From MWEH01 sp035409945 (GTDB taxonomy: Bacteria; Bacillota; Clostridia; Christensenellales; DTU072): 64,000 nucleotides of DNA. Positions 28,145 through 37,849 of this stretch are shown here, one piece after another. Below the pieces are notes generated by a model that had not been told where the DNA came from, ran no database searches, and saw only the letters and a program-made list of their open reading frames with translations. Each line of letters starts with the position of its first letter. The first letter of the stretch is position 1. A program made the translations under genes and the position numbers. Location: assembly GCA_035409945.1 (NCBI GenBank), contig DAONQC010000002.1, forward strand, positions 62,001-126,000, in the 5' to 3' direction.

Positions 28145-28608
28145 TCTTTAACTACTTACTTGTAGTAATCCTCCGTTTTTTCAAACCTTGTATATTATAG
28201 TCAGTACCGAAACTAACTTGTTTTCTGTGTTTAAGCTTTTCTTTGTAATTTCTACTTACACAACCATCTTATATCCTAAGACTTAAGCTATATTCTATCA
28301 TTACTAACATCAGAGTCCGTGACAAAACCGATTTGTTTTTTGTGTTTAAGCTTTTCTTTGTAATTTCTACTTACACAACCATCTCATATCTTAAGCTTTA
28401 ATCTATATCTTATCATTTCTTACATTATAGTCAGTGCGAAACTAACTTGTTTTCTATATTTAATTACCAGTGTAATCTCTACTTACACAACCATCTCATA
28501 TCTTAAGCTTCAATCTATATCCTATCATTTCTTACATTATAGTCAGTGCCGAAACTAACTTGTTTTCTATATTTAATTACCAGTGTAATCTCTACTTGCA
28601 CAATCATC
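28145..28608 (-). repeat. Four tandem ~114-bp copies downstream of beta-galactosidase
   Basis: A unit with AACTAACTTGTTTTCTNTNT, TNATNTCTACTTACACAACC and CATCTNATATC is repeated at 28211, about 28326, 28440 and 28553 (period 113-115 bp). The block CTATCNTTACTAACATCAG, which is the final coding sequence of lacZ at 28616-28634, recurs at about 28295, so the units are derived from the lacZ 3' end. The array occupies the whole space up to the next gene start at 28138. No terminator is seen. Confidence 0.85.
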
Positions 28609-31600
28609 TTATAGCCTATCGTTACTAACATCAGTGAAAGGTATGATCTTAAATGACATTTGATAGGTTTTCCCCGTTGGCAATCTATATTCTGGAAGCG
28701 TAAGAGGACCACAGCTATTACTTCCAACGCCTAGCATAAATCCATCTATGGAAACATATTTATACCCAAAGTCTTTAATATCTTCGATATGTTTACATTT
28801 TTCAAGTTCATAATCAGGTATAGTCTTTATGCCAAAATTAAATGGAGCAGTATCTGCTAAAAACATTAGCCCTTCACCCTTTTGATTTTTCACTGTGGCG
28901 TATCTTACTTCAGTTCTATTTCCTGATTCTTGTGGCTTTATGTATGGCTCTAAAAATGTTTCAGCTTTTTTACCATATACGCCTAAAGTGACATGGTCTT
29001 TCATATCTGGATAACTTTCGTAAGGACCGTTACCATAATAAATTACATCATCAAACTCAGCATCCATTTCAATTATCTTACCAATTCTTGGAATTGTTTT
29101 TACAGGGGCTTTTAAAACTACAGTGTCTGTTGATACCTGGATGACACCACTGGGTTCAATTGTATATCTATCAGTTACTTTAAACCTTACTTTGTCTCGT
29201 GAATTTAATGTGTATGAACAGGTGACTATAACATTTCCATCAATATTATAATCTGAGGTAAAGATTACATTTTGTTTTGTTAGCTTATCATACCCAAGTT
29301 TACGCCACTTTTTTACAATATTTCTATCATTATCTATTGGTGCTCTATACACATTGTGATAAATCCTTCCTGTTCCATCACCGTCTTTCGCAGGTCGTTT
29401 AGCAAAAAGCTCTACTCCCTTTACCGTATACCCTATTATTGCACCGTACTCTTTATCGAACCTAACTTCGCCAGTTCCAAAATCTACAACAAATAAATTG
29501 TTTATGCTTTTAGTTGATAATGTTTTAACCGAAGCTTCTACGTTGAATGTTGTAAGATTTTTCCCAACAACCAATTCGTCTTTTCCTACTAAATGACTGC
29601 CATTAAAGTATTCAATAACAATGGTACAATCCCCTTCGTACGACTGATAATTGACATTATACTTACGTGTAACTCCTGGCTCTATATCCGAAGGCAATGT
29701 AAATTCATACGATTTTTCACCCTCTATTAAAACCATTCCCTTAATTTTTAAGTATGATGCATTTCTAAATGAATTTAAGTTCTTTACTGCTATAATCCCA
29801 GGTTCAACAATGCTGGCTTTTATAGGTTTATAAATGTTTTTCATCTGATATGCACCAGTGTGCGGTGTTCTATCGGGATAAAACAAACCATCAACGCAGA
29901 AGTTACCGTCGTGAGTATATTCCCCGTGGTCTCCACCGTAGGTATATGCATAAGGCTTGTCATCGTGAGCTATGGCATGGTCAACCATTTCCCATATACA
30001 CCCACCAAGTAAAGTGTCGTACTTATAAATGATGTCCCAATACTCCTTCAAATTTCCAGGGCCTACTCCCATAGCATGGCAATATTCAACTAAAAAGAAC
30101 GGCTTGTTCTTATATGTTTTATGTACGCAAACAGGCACTCGTTTACCCTGCCCAATCCTGTCCATGTGAGGTACATTAGTGTACATCGTGCTTCCAATGT
30201 CATATGCTCCCCTTCTTGGATCGACACAAGCTCTTTCATATAAAACTGGCAGGTTCGATAGCTGTTTTAACTTTTTATATGCATAATCTGGGCACTTTGT
30301 ACCCCAGCTTTCATTCCCTAAAGACCAAATGATTACGCTAGGAGAATTTCTATCACGATAGTACATCCTTTCCACTCTCTCCCAATAGTGTTCTTTCCAC
30401 TTCAAATTATTACCAGTGGACTTAGAATATGGAAGACCATGAGTTTCAATATCGGCTTCATCAATTATATATATCCCATAAAAATCAGCAAGCTCAATAA
30501 GTAGTGGATCGGGTGGATAATGAGAGGTTCTTATTGTATCTACATTGAAGTTTTTACAAATAATGATATCTTTTTCAATTTCTTCTGGCGTTAGATAATA
30601 TCCAGTACGAGGATTAGTATCATGGTGATTTACTCCCCTTAATTTAATCTTTTTACCATTTAGATAGAATACTCTTCCCTCAATTTTAATGTTTTTAAAA
30701 CCTACTTGTTTAATAATGCTTTCTACTATATCTTTCCCTTTATGTAGGTTTATAGTAAGCTCATAAAGTTCGGGCGTTTCTGCACTCCATTCTAAAACAT
30801 CTAAGCCATCAAACATAACTTGAACTTCTTTAATTGCACCCATTTGTTTAGTAGCAATAATTTTACCTTTTTTGCGGAGGGTAACACTTATAATCATATC
30901 TTCCCCGCCAACAATTTCGGTGCTAATGATGGCATCATACTTTCCGTCTTCGTTTTTATGTGTGAAAAAATCTATATCGTAAATATATGAGGGTTCGTTG
31001 ATAAATAAGCACACATCTCTAAAGATTCCATTGTGTCTAAACATATCTTGGTCTTCTAGATAGGAACCTGTGCACCACTTATATACAACCACTAAAATTT
31101 CATTTTCTCCTTGTACTACATACTTTGAAATATCAAATTCTGCAGTATTATGCGAGCCTTCACCGTAGCCAACATAGCGACCATTTATGTATAATTCAAC
31201 ACAACTCATAACTCCATAAAAGGATAAAATATATACCTTTTCAAGGTTATCGATATCTAGTGTTTTACGATATACACCTACGCTGTTATATTGTTTTTTT
31301 CCAACAACATAAGTGTCACCATTTATATCTTCACGATAAGTGCCTTCTACTGTTCCAGATGATACATGGGGGAGGTTAACTTTAAATGGATATTTAACAT
31401 TGGTATAGAAGGGAGGCTCATATCCTGTTAACTGCCAAACTGAAGGCACATTAACTTTATCAAACTTAATGGTTTCTGTATCAAAGTTCCTTGGTAGCTC
31501 GTCGCATCTTGGAAAATATTTAAAATCCCATTCGCCGTTTAAACATTTAACTCTGTCACTGACGTATCTTTTGTTTAAAATAGTTGCTTTTCTTGCATCC

Positions 31601-31701
31601 GTTTCTTTAGAAAACGGAATAAAATATGCTCTAGGTTTAAGTCTATTATCACTAATTATCTTAAAATCCCTATAGTTATTTCTCCTTATATTGTATAACA
31701 T
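28609..31701 (-). CDS. lacZ: Beta-galactosidase, glycoside hydrolase family 2 (LacZ type)
   Basis: A 1,030-residue GH2 enzyme hydrolysing beta-galactosides. Jelly-roll and Ig-like domains (VPSVWQLTGYEPPFYTNVKY; YINGRYVGYGEGSHNTAEFD) precede the barrel: RGVNHHDTNPRTG (355-367), IRTSHYPPDP, DEADIETHG, the acid/base in WSLGNESWG (E464) and the nucleophile in FLVEYCHAMG (E539). The C-terminal Bgal_small_N-type domain (GRIYHNVYRAPIDND near 770) is present, so the length is typical. No signal peptide is seen, implying cytoplasmic action on imported sugars. GAGGGGAG sits at the ATG. Its leader shares a 29-bp element with the GH20 gene. Confidence 0.95.
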   Translation of the reverse strand: MLYNIRRNNYRDFKIISDNRLKPRAYFIPFSKETDARKATILNKRYVSDRVKCLNGEWDFKYFPRCDELPRNFDTETIKFDKVNVPSVWQLTGYEPPFYTNVKYPFKVNLPHVSSGTVEGTYREDINGDTYVVGKKQYNSVGVYRKTLDIDNLEKVYILSFYGVMSCVELYINGRYVGYGEGSHNTAEFDISKYVVQGENEILVVVYKWCTGSYLEDQDMFRHNGIFRDVCLFINEPSYIYDIDFFTHKNEDGKYDAIISTEIVGGEDMIISVTLRKKGKIIATKQMGAIKEVQVMFDGLDVLEWSAETPELYELTINLHKGKDIVESIIKQVGFKNIKIEGRVFYLNGKKIKLRGVNHHDTNPRTGYYLTPEEIEKDIIICKNFNVDTIRTSHYPPDPLLIELADFYGIYIIDEADIETHGLPYSKSTGNNLKWKEHYWERVERMYYRDRNSPSVIIWSLGNESWGTKCPDYAYKKLKQLSNLPVLYERACVDPRRGAYDIGSTMYTNVPHMDRIGQGKRVPVCVHKTYKNKPFFLVEYCHAMGVGPGNLKEYWDIIYKYDTLLGGCIWEMVDHAIAHDDKPYAYTYGGDHGEYTHDGNFCVDGLFYPDRTPHTGAYQMKNIYKPIKASIVEPGIIAVKNLNSFRNASYLKIKGMVLIEGEKSYEFTLPSDIEPGVTRKYNVNYQSYEGDCTIVIEYFNGSHLVGKDELVVGKNLTTFNVEASVKTLSTKSINNLFVVDFGTGEVRFDKEYGAIIGYTVKGVELFAKRPAKDGDGTGRIYHNVYRAPIDNDRNIVKKWRKLGYDKLTKQNVIFTSDYNIDGNVIVTCSYTLNSRDKVRFKVTDRYTIEPSGVIQVSTDTVVLKAPVKTIPRIGKIIEMDAEFDDVIYYGNGPYESYPDMKDHVTLGVYGKKAETFLEPYIKPQESGNRTEVRYATVKNQKGEGLMFLADTAPFNFGIKTIPDYELEKCKHIEDIKDFGYKYVSIDGFMLGVGSNSCGPLTLPEYRLPTGKTYQMSFKIIPFTDVSNDRL

Positions 31702-31707
31702 GCTCCC

Positions 31708-31736
31708 CTCGTATAATAATGCTGTCTGAATTTAAC
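31708..31736 (-). promoter_or_regulatory. lacZ copy of the shared 29-bp glycosidase leader element
   Basis: Nearly identical to 17558-17586 and placed at the same distance (about 7 bp) before the start codon. Next to it TTAACT (31732-31737) and AGTTAA (31742-31747) form a perfect 6-bp inverted repeat with a 4-bp gap. An operator for a shared sugar-responsive repressor is a reasonable inference; no regulator gene is adjacent. Confidence 0.6.
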
Positions 31737-31959
31737 TAAAAAGTTAACAACATTAATTACTTAAATTAAAATTTCTTGCCTGTATTTATATATATTAGCA
31801 AAAACGAGTATATTTTTTAACTAATTAACTAAAGTTTTCTAACTTCCCGTCCTCACTACCTGTTTTGCCACCTTTTCCCACACTATCTTAAATATTATCC
31901 AACGTTGATGCTAGGCTCTTGTTACATATCTCCTAGTGCTATAAATCCCTTATCGCATA

Positions 31960-32310
31960 TTCTCTTGCTCCGGCATTCCCTATATTTTTCCGTCCGTATC
32001 AACTAACTCACTTACGCCTGCTTTCAGCTTACATATTCTCATGCTCTAGCATACATTTATTGTTATTCCATCTATATCTAGCGACTTATATTCGAGCTGT
32101 TGACTATATACAACTAGTGCCACTTGGTTATCTCTTTCCCGACGCATTCATTAACTCTAGCATTTCCTAAGTCTTCCATATGTATAACCAACTCACATGC
32201 GTCATGCTTTCAACTTACATGTTCTCCAGTTTCCTTTATTCTTCCGCAGCTGTATCAACCAATTTACATTTATATTATTGCTGCTGACTATGTAATCCTA
32301 AAGATTATCT
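31960..32310 (-). repeat. Decayed tail copies downstream of the GLUG protein gene
   Basis: The gene end (GTTATTTCCTTTCCGACG at about 32324) reappears as GTTATCTCTTTCCCGACG at 32127, and a block with CTTTCANCTTACATNTTCTC occurs near 32021 and 32207 (186 bp apart). Similarity extends over roughly 100 bp per unit with many substitutions. The remainder of 31750-31960 is AT-rich with no recognisable feature. Confidence 0.7.
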
Positions 32311-33972
32311 TTAGTTTGACTTAGTTATTTCCTTTCCGACGTATTCTCCTACTGTAGCAGGGACAGTTTTGGCAGTGACCTCTGGCATAGATGTTTTAAC
32401 AACATTTTCGTATGTAACATTTGAAAGTTCGCCAATTATTCCACCAGCAACTACTGTTCCAGACGTTATAACTATGAGTCTAGTATCAACTTTTAATGAC
32501 CGTATTGACATGTCAAGCACTGTTGTATTTTTAGCTTCTCCAACGATACCTCCAACTTTCGCATTACAATAACCAGTTTTGACACTAAATTCACCTTTAT
32601 ATATCGCATTTCTAAGGCGATGGTTTTTAAGAAAGCCATATAAGCCACCAGCGTATATCATTATGCCATCACCACCACCATTAACTTCTACAACAATCTT
32701 ACAATCGCTATATAACTTTTCGCCGAGATCCATAACATTTAAAAATTGCACATCGGAATATTGTTTAGTCAAAACGCCACCAATTCCACCAACATAAATA
32801 CCATTAAGTTCCTCACCCTTTAGCACTCTAATCGCAATTGAGCCGAAGGAATAACCGTCTGCAACAGTACTCTCTATTAATTTTCCTGCAATACCACCTG
32901 CAAATACTTGTCCTACACTCTCTATATCAATATTTATGTTTGTTTGGCAGGACTTAATTTCTTCTATAAAAGCAGTCTCTCTAATTTTATCTTTTCCTTT
33001 CATTGAGCCCACTAGCCCACCAACCGATACACTTGCATGCCCGTTTTCATGTTTTACACTAAAACTGCCATTTACAACACACTTTTCAATGACTGTATAT
33101 TCTGCGCTATCAGCAATACCGCCAATACTACTAGTTTCATTGCTTACAATATTACCTTTTAGTTCTAGTAGGGACAGTGAATAAACACTTGCATTTTTTA
33201 AGTTTTTAAATAAGCCTTTAGTTTCGCTAATGTCTAAATTTTTAATACAGTGATGATTGCCATAATATTTACCTGAAAAATTGACTACGTTGACTAATTT
33301 TCCATCAGCATCTAAGTCATCAACTTGTAGATATATATCTGAAGATCCTTCGGGAATTGCATTTAAATCGTCAATAGTTTTAATTAATTTAGCGCCACTT
33401 ACAACTTTTACATTAACTTTAGCAAAAATAACTCCATCCTTTTTAAATGTAATAACGGCAGTACTGTTTTCTGTGGCTGCTGCTGGATCTACAATTTTAA
33501 CCCTTAAATTTTCGTCAACTTTAAACCCACTGCTTACATTTATTTCAAATTCATCTAACGACAAATCAAGCATCCAACTACCATCTAAAAGTACGCCTTC
33601 GGTATCATTTGTATTCATGGCATACTGATAGTCTTTTGTAACCAAGTTAGTGTATTTCCCAGTATTATCGCGATTGTTTCTTGAATTTGCGTGTAAAACA
33701 CCTAGAACAATGGCAGTAGTAATTAGCGCCACTGCCAAAACAATAGCTACAACGATTAGGGTGACTTTAACCCGTTTTTTACTTAAAAGACTTTTTCCTT
33801 TACCAGAGTTCGCGATTTGCCCTTGTTCACCTTCTGTTATATTTATAACATTATCCATAGATTGCTTTTTTTCAGTATTATCAACCGAGTCAACTTGCTT
33901 TTTACCAGAAGTTTTGACCAAACCTACCTTATCTCCAGTTCTCTTTACTACCTTTCCCTTATGTTTTTTCAA
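32311..33972 (-). CDS. Membrane-anchored GLUG-repeat surface protein
   Basis: A 553-residue type II membrane protein. About 70 mostly charged cytoplasmic residues (rich in K, ending LLSKKRVKVT) precede one transmembrane helix (about 72-93, LIVVAIVLAVALITTAIVLG), then an outside domain of GLUG repeats carrying VGGLVGS, FAGGIAGKL, VGGIGGVL, YAGGLYGFL, VGGIVGEA and AGGIIGEL. The start codon is TTG: AGGAG lies six bases upstream and no ATG fits. A promoter about 170 bp upstream fits. It resembles the GLUG region of the 19146-25109 protein. Function unknown; an outside-facing beta-helix is likely. Confidence 0.8.
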   Translation of the reverse strand: MKKHKGKVVKRTGDKVGLVKTSGKKQVDSVDNTEKKQSMDNVINITEGEQGQIANSGKGKSLLSKKRVKVTLIVVAIVLAVALITTAIVLGVLHANSRNNRDNTGKYTNLVTKDYQYAMNTNDTEGVLLDGSWMLDLSLDEFEINVSSGFKVDENLRVKIVDPAAATENSTAVITFKKDGVIFAKVNVKVVSGAKLIKTIDDLNAIPEGSSDIYLQVDDLDADGKLVNVVNFSGKYYGNHHCIKNLDISETKGLFKNLKNASVYSLSLLELKGNIVSNETSSIGGIADSAEYTVIEKCVVNGSFSVKHENGHASVSVGGLVGSMKGKDKIRETAFIEEIKSCQTNINIDIESVGQVFAGGIAGKLIESTVADGYSFGSIAIRVLKGEELNGIYVGGIGGVLTKQYSDVQFLNVMDLGEKLYSDCKIVVEVNGGGDGIMIYAGGLYGFLKNHRLRNAIYKGEFSVKTGYCNAKVGGIVGEAKNTTVLDMSIRSLKVDTRLIVITSGTVVAGGIIGELSNVTYENVVKTSMPEVTAKTVPATVGEYVGKEITKSN

Positions 33973-34009
33973 AGCTACTCCTACTCACCAATACCTCACC
34001 AATCCCCAA

Positions 34010-34130
34010 CTACTCGTCGCACTTCTGTGCCTACATGCACGCTCGCAGACTTGTTGAGGACTTATCGCAACTACCACATATACCAAGTGCCTACACGCAA
34101 GCTCACAGATACGCACATGTTTAACACGCG
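34010..34130 (-). repeat. Duplicated blocks in the 5' leader of the GLUG gene
   Basis: GTGCCTACATGCACGCTCGCAG (first 20 bases: GTGCCTACATGCACGCTCGC) near 34028 and GTGCCTACACGCAAGCTCAC near 34086 are copies in direct orientation about 58 bp apart, within the transcribed leader. This is another leader duplication. Confidence 0.6.
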
Positions 34131-34143
34131 CACATTATAATTT

Positions 34144-34172
34144 ATTATATATTAATAATGGTTGGTTATCAA
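34144..34172 (-). promoter_or_regulatory. Sigma-A promoter of the 553-residue GLUG gene
   Basis: Minus-strand TTGATA and TATAAT with a 17-bp spacer. CG-rich bases (GTGCGCGTG) follow a few bases downstream of the -10 region. Confidence 0.7.
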
Positions 34173-34608
34173 TCTATAAGTATTTTTTAGCATAAAACCA
34201 GGCAAAATTCCATAATGGGTTCACGCTTTGCAATTAACATGAGAATTAACAAATCAGGCAAAATCTCCCGTAACACACGCGAAATTGAATCCCACCCACT
34301 TACTATGACGACTAACAAAAACTGTACAAAATTAATGAACCTTTAGCTTTACAGTCTAAACGCGTACTACCAAAATATTCGTTAAAGGTTTATGCTTTAC
34401 CATCAGCTTAAGAATTAACAATCTAGACAAACCGTTTAAAGTACATAAAATAAGGTAACTACAAAATAATTAACTATTTGATTCCATCAATTTCTTTTAC
34501 AGAACATTCAATACACAACCTTTATTTCCAATCAATTTAGTAGCCATAGCAACAAATATAATAAAGCGATTACAATTTCAACCATCTACAAAACAATATT
34601 ACTCAATA
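34173..34608. other. AT-rich gene-free stretch with degenerate repeats
   Basis: No open frame is seen. Weak direct repeats are visible: AGGCAAAAT...CC at about 34199 and 34256, and AGAATTAACAA at about 34242 and 34411. Nothing else is recognisable. Confidence 0.5.
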
Positions 34609-34645
34609 AAAATAGAGCGATGTCTATTTTCACATCGCCCTATTT
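34609..34645 (-). terminator. Intrinsic terminator of the small lipoprotein gene
   Basis: AAATAGNGCGATGT and ACATCGCNCTATTT pair around an 8-nt loop, with TTTTTATTG following on the minus strand. It lies 38 bp beyond the stop at 34683, with no tail copies between. Confidence 0.8.
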
Positions 34646-34682
34646 ATAAACTAATTAAATTAAACGAAACAAGACATAGCGT

Positions 34683-35498
34683 TTATGGCAGCGGTGGAAT
34701 ATCTTCTGTTGGGAAAGCAACTCCACTAGTTTCAAACACTTCTATTTCATATGAAAATTCAACTACTCCTTCAGAATCAGTATTCGTATATTTTAGGCAA
34801 CATTCAATGTCATTAACTTTAGCTACCCAATAATTAGCAGTAGTTTGAAAAGCATAGTTATAATACTCGTATTTAATACAATTATATGTCCCGCCAGGAA
34901 TAGTAATATCTTCAGTACTGACATAATTGACATTAACTTTACTAATAGGTTCTACATCAGAGTAGTCTGTAAATATCTTCCTATATGAAGTTATCGATCT
35001 ACCTTTACTAATTCCATTAAATAAATCTTCAGCAACAAGCCCAGTTTCGCCTCTTACCCATCTAGTTCCATCATTGGATATCAAATAATAATCCCAGCCA
35101 TTTTCTGTGTACTTATAGTAACTGTCATTAAGCTTTTCCCAGTCACCATCTTTTTTCTTTTGCTTTTTTAAACTCAGGATATCGTTTCCCACTTTATATA
35201 CGGTTTCCATCTCTTCAGTTCCACCTGAATCCTTCTCGTGATAGACTGTTTTTAAACTTGGACCAATACCGTTTATAATGTCGTCATACGTAAGTGTATC
35301 GACTTCTTCATCTTGTTGCCCACCAGTGCCGCCGTTATTGTCATTATTGTTATTGTCATTAGTATTGTTCTCATTAGAAGAATTATCGCCACCCCTATCC
35401 GTAACATTAGATACTTTATCACCACATCCGACTAAGGTTAATGCTAGGATACAAATAAGCATAGTAGCTAAAATTCCATAAATAATTTTTTCCTTCAT
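34683..35498 (-). CDS. Small lipoprotein, paralogue of 41825-42631
   Basis: A secreted lipoprotein of 271 residues with lipobox LVGC, an Asn/Gly/Asp-rich linker (NNNNDNNGG) and a C-terminal beta domain. The motifs YDDIINGI, VYKVGNDIL, Y(Y)KY...W, YNCIKYEYY and ETSGVAFPTE are shared in the same order with the protein at 41825-42631, so the two are paralogues. GGAGGG five bases before the ATG at 35498 fixes the start; an in-frame TTG four codons earlier overlaps that SD and is rejected. The domain might be LolA/LppX-like, but I do not recognise it with certainty. Confidence 0.8.
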   Translation of the reverse strand: MKEKIIYGILATMLICILALTLVGCGDKVSNVTDRGGDNSSNENNTNDNNNNDNNGGTGGQQDEEVDTLTYDDIINGIGPSLKTVYHEKDSGGTEEMETVYKVGNDILSLKKQKKKDGDWEKLNDSYYKYTENGWDYYLISNDGTRWVRGETGLVAEDLFNGISKGRSITSYRKIFTDYSDVEPISKVNVNYVSTEDITIPGGTYNCIKYEYYNYAFQTTANYWVAKVNDIECCLKYTNTDSEGVVEFSYEIEVFETSGVAFPTEDIPPLP

Positions 35499-35643
35499 AA
35501 ATCCCTCCAAGTATATTAAAAATTTAGGCTATTTGGCCTCCTACACGCATATTATAGCGTGTTTACAAGTTCAAATAAATAGTTAATATTTCTTGTGGCT
35601 TTTTTATGATTATCTAATATTTATTTACTCTGCGTCATAAAAA

Positions 35644-35683
35644 CAAAAAAGGTGCGAACCCTTGAACCTGAGCCGTACCCTTT
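35644..35683 (-). terminator. Probable imperfect terminator of the 35850 lipoprotein gene
   Basis: On the minus strand AAAGGGTACG and CGCACCTTT pair with a bulge around a large loop and are followed by TTTTTTG. A second, partial copy of the CCGTACCCTTTCTTGA arm lies just upstream (about 35696-35712). The rest of 35499-35849 holds no gene. Confidence 0.5.
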
Positions 35684-35849
35684 CTTGATTTTAACCCTGT
35701 ACTTTCTTGAGTGTGGCAAAACCACTAAATGAAGTCCATATTCTCCTCAAATTTCTACAATTTCAGCAAACCTTTACCGCAGTTTAGGTGTGAAACCGAT
35801 TAATGTAAGATAGTTTTGTATTATCTAAATGCAACTATGACTTATAAGT

Positions 35850-36545
35850 CTACACTTCCAAGATTTCAAAACTTATCTTTGAGCCATTTACAGTAATTTT
35901 TACTTTTTTAATTATCTCTTCAAAATTGTAATTATCGTCAGTACCAGTTTTTGCCCCAGTCGTGTCCGTTATTGTCAAAGTATTGTCTAGAGCTGAAACT
36001 TCATAACCTTGCTTAGTATAAAAACTTTGCAACTCATTTAGGCTACTCGTAAATCCATATTCCTTATTTTCTTCTAAAACCGCCATGCCCAAGTCACTTA
36101 CAATTGGTTCTTCTATCCAAAAAAATGGGACTATAATTCGGCGATTGTAAGTTTCGTCAACATGATTAGGAGATTCAATAGTGCAACTCATATTTGTAAT
36201 TAAATAGTTGTACTGCCCTTCGTTACAAGTAGCTATTAAACAGTAGTTCTTTTTATCTAATGTTTTGATAACCAAATAATCTTTTGATGATTCTACGTCA
36301 TATTTAGATGTGTCTTTAATCTCTTGAGCCATTTGCTCTATGGACTGTTTGCTGTGAAAATGTCTCAGGGGGTCAGGTGACACGGTTACTTTTGTAACCT
36401 TAATTGGTAAAACAAACTGCCCATCATTCCTAAAATAGTTTATTTTTATCGTTGAGCTCCTTCCAGAACCGTCACAAGCAATAACACAACTTGTTAATAA
36501 AATCACAGTGACACATATAAATAAAGTTCTAATAATCTTTTTCAT
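35850..36545 (-). CDS. Putative lipoprotein of unknown function
   Basis: A 231-residue exported protein: MKKIIR, a hydrophobic stretch, and two possible lipoprotein cysteines (LLTSC at 20 and VIAC at 24). The mature part is mixed alpha/beta with no motif I recognise. AGGAGG lies nine bases before the ATG. It sits alone between the paralogous lipoprotein gene and the tRNA gene. Confidence 0.7.
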   Translation of the reverse strand: MKKIIRTLFICVTVILLTSCVIACDGSGRSSTIKINYFRNDGQFVLPIKVTKVTVSPDPLRHFHSKQSIEQMAQEIKDTSKYDVESSKDYLVIKTLDKKNYCLIATCNEGQYNYLITNMSCTIESPNHVDETYNRRIIVPFFWIEEPIVSDLGMAVLEENKEYGFTSSLNELQSFYTKQGYEVSALDNTLTITDTTGAKTGTDDNYNFEEIIKKVKITVNGSKISFEILEV

Positions 36546-36652
36546 AAAAACATCCTCCTATTTATAGATTGTATCATCTCTCATCTTGTTTATAAAGAGC
36601 TACACCACTAACAATTCAGAGCTTAAAATACACAGTTAAACGAACTGTTTAA

Positions 36653-36684
36653 TAAAAAAGGTCTTGAAATCGTATCAAAACCTT
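36653..36684 (-). terminator. Terminator of the tRNA-Ser gene
   Basis: Minus-strand AAGGTTTTGA and TCAAGACCTT (one G-U pair) with a 7-nt loop, then TTTTTTATT. It lies 16 bp after the tRNA 3' end. Confidence 0.85.
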
Positions 36685-36699
36685 AGTCATAACGGTATG

Positions 36700-36791
36700 T
36701 GGCGGAGAGAGTGGGATTCGAACCCACGGAGCTATCACTAACTCACACGATTTCGAGTCGTGCGCATTCAACCGGACTCTGCCATCTCTCC
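36700..36791 (-). tRNA. tRNA-Ser (anticodon CGA)
   Basis: A complete 92-nt class II tRNA with encoded CCA. The acceptor stem GGAGAGA/TCTCTCC, D arm, anticodon stem CACGA/TCGTG with loop CTCGAAA (anticodon CGA, reading UCG), a long variable arm (GAGTTA/TAGCTC) and the T arm GTGGGTTCGAATCCCAC are all seen on the minus strand. Confidence 0.97.
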
Positions 36792-36999
36792 GTGTTTTCA
36801 TTATACTACAATGTTTTTAGCTAATTGTAAAATAAAATCATTTAAACCAATAATAGCTCCTTCAATATATGCTAATACTAAAATATAGTCATATACATTC
36901 GGTCATTCTATGATGCCTAACATGGATAAAACCTTGCAGATATATATGCTATGACAACTAACTTTCTACTATGCTTAGTTGGCAATAACGCGCGAATAA

Positions 37000-37028
37000 T
37001 TAACATTTAATTTTAGGTATGTTATAAT
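37000..37028 (+). promoter_or_regulatory. Sigma-A promoter of the LOG-like gene
   Basis: TTAACA and TATAAT with a 17-bp spacer. A CGCGCG motif lies about 10 bp upstream of the -35. The start codon is 28 bp downstream of the -10. Confidence 0.7.
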
Positions 37029-37055
37029 TATTCAATATTAAGAAAAGAGGTTTAT

Positions 37056-37634
37056 ATGAGAAAAATAGTTGCAGTCGTAGGAAATTCACTTGCTAGCGAA
37101 GATTCAGTTAATTTCAAATTAGCTTTCGAGGTAGGAAAACTACTTATAGATAATGGTTATAGATTACAATGCGGTGGATTAAACGGTGTCATGCTTGCGG
37201 CTTGTAAAGGAGCACACGCATCTGAAAAGTATAGAGAGGGAGATGTAATAGGCATTTTACCCGGCTTTGATTCTACTGTACACAATCCATATGTTGATAT
37301 ACCTATTGCTACTGGTCTTGACCTATACAGAAATGTTATTGTTGCAAATGCTAATGCTGTAATTGCTGTTGGAGGTGGAAGTGGTACACTTTCAGAAATT
37401 GCCAATGCATGGGCTATGCACAAATTAATTGTAGGTCTTACGCCCTCTGAAGGCTGGGGATCTAAACTTGCAGGCGCACCACTTGATACTAGAAAACGAT
37501 ACAATGGAAACAACGACGGTGTTTCAGAAGATAAAATATATGCTGCCAATACACCTGAAGAAGCAATTAGTATAGTAAATGACAAAATAGACTACTACAT
37601 AAAATCTTATTCCGGTATAACTCCACATAATTAA
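37056..37634 (+). CDS. TIGR00725/LOG-family Rossmann protein
   Basis: A 192-residue cytoplasmic protein of the SLOG fold. KIVAVVGNSLASE starts the Rossmann strand; LQCGGLNGVMLAACKGA and the nucleotide/phosphate-binding AVIAVGGGSGTLSEIANAWA are the conserved motifs, the latter matching PGGxGTxxE of LOG phosphoribohydrolases (here GGGSGTLSE). Related proteins act on nucleoside monophosphates or bind nucleotides; substrate unknown. GAGG lies before the ATG, and it has its own promoter. Confidence 0.8.
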   Translation: MRKIVAVVGNSLASEDSVNFKLAFEVGKLLIDNGYRLQCGGLNGVMLAACKGAHASEKYREGDVIGILPGFDSTVHNPYVDIPIATGLDLYRNVIVANANAVIAVGGGSGTLSEIANAWAMHKLIVGLTPSEGWGSKLAGAPLDTRKRYNGNNDGVSEDKIYAANTPEEAISIVNDKIDYYIKSYSGITPHN

Positions 37635-37778
37635 TGCACTGTTTTTCAAACACGCTACTTTAGTACCTACTTGTTTTTTGTTTATATGTCAGCTCTCATA
37701 GTGCAACGGTAGACACCTCCTCGAACGTTACAGGGTAAGTGCAAGGAGTTTTGTTATAAACTGCTTTACACTTAAATG

Positions 37779-37807
37779 TTGAAGTTAACCTAATATTAAT
37801 ATATAAT
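37779..37807 (+). promoter_or_regulatory. Sigma-A promoter of the S26-like membrane protein gene
   Basis: TTGAAG and TATAAT separated by 17 bp, 42 bp before the ATG at 37850. Confidence 0.75.
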
Positions 37808-37849
37808 AATCTTACATTTGACTGATAGTTTTAGAGCATTGAGGAAAAA

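Noticed and set aside
28145..28608. Possible CRISPR array
   Set aside because: The units are about 114 bp, repeated over their whole length with substitutions, and there are no short identical repeats with unique spacers; no cas genes are in the window.
28515..28727. A 70-codon minus-strand open frame overlapping the lacZ 3' end
   Set aside because: It runs through the tail-copy array in a different frame from lacZ and has no ribosome-binding site.
37692..37760. tRNA-like sequence (ATAGTGCAACGGTAGACAC)
   Set aside because: It resembles a tRNA 5' half with D arm, but no matching anticodon stem, T arm or acceptor 3' strand follows. At best a remnant.
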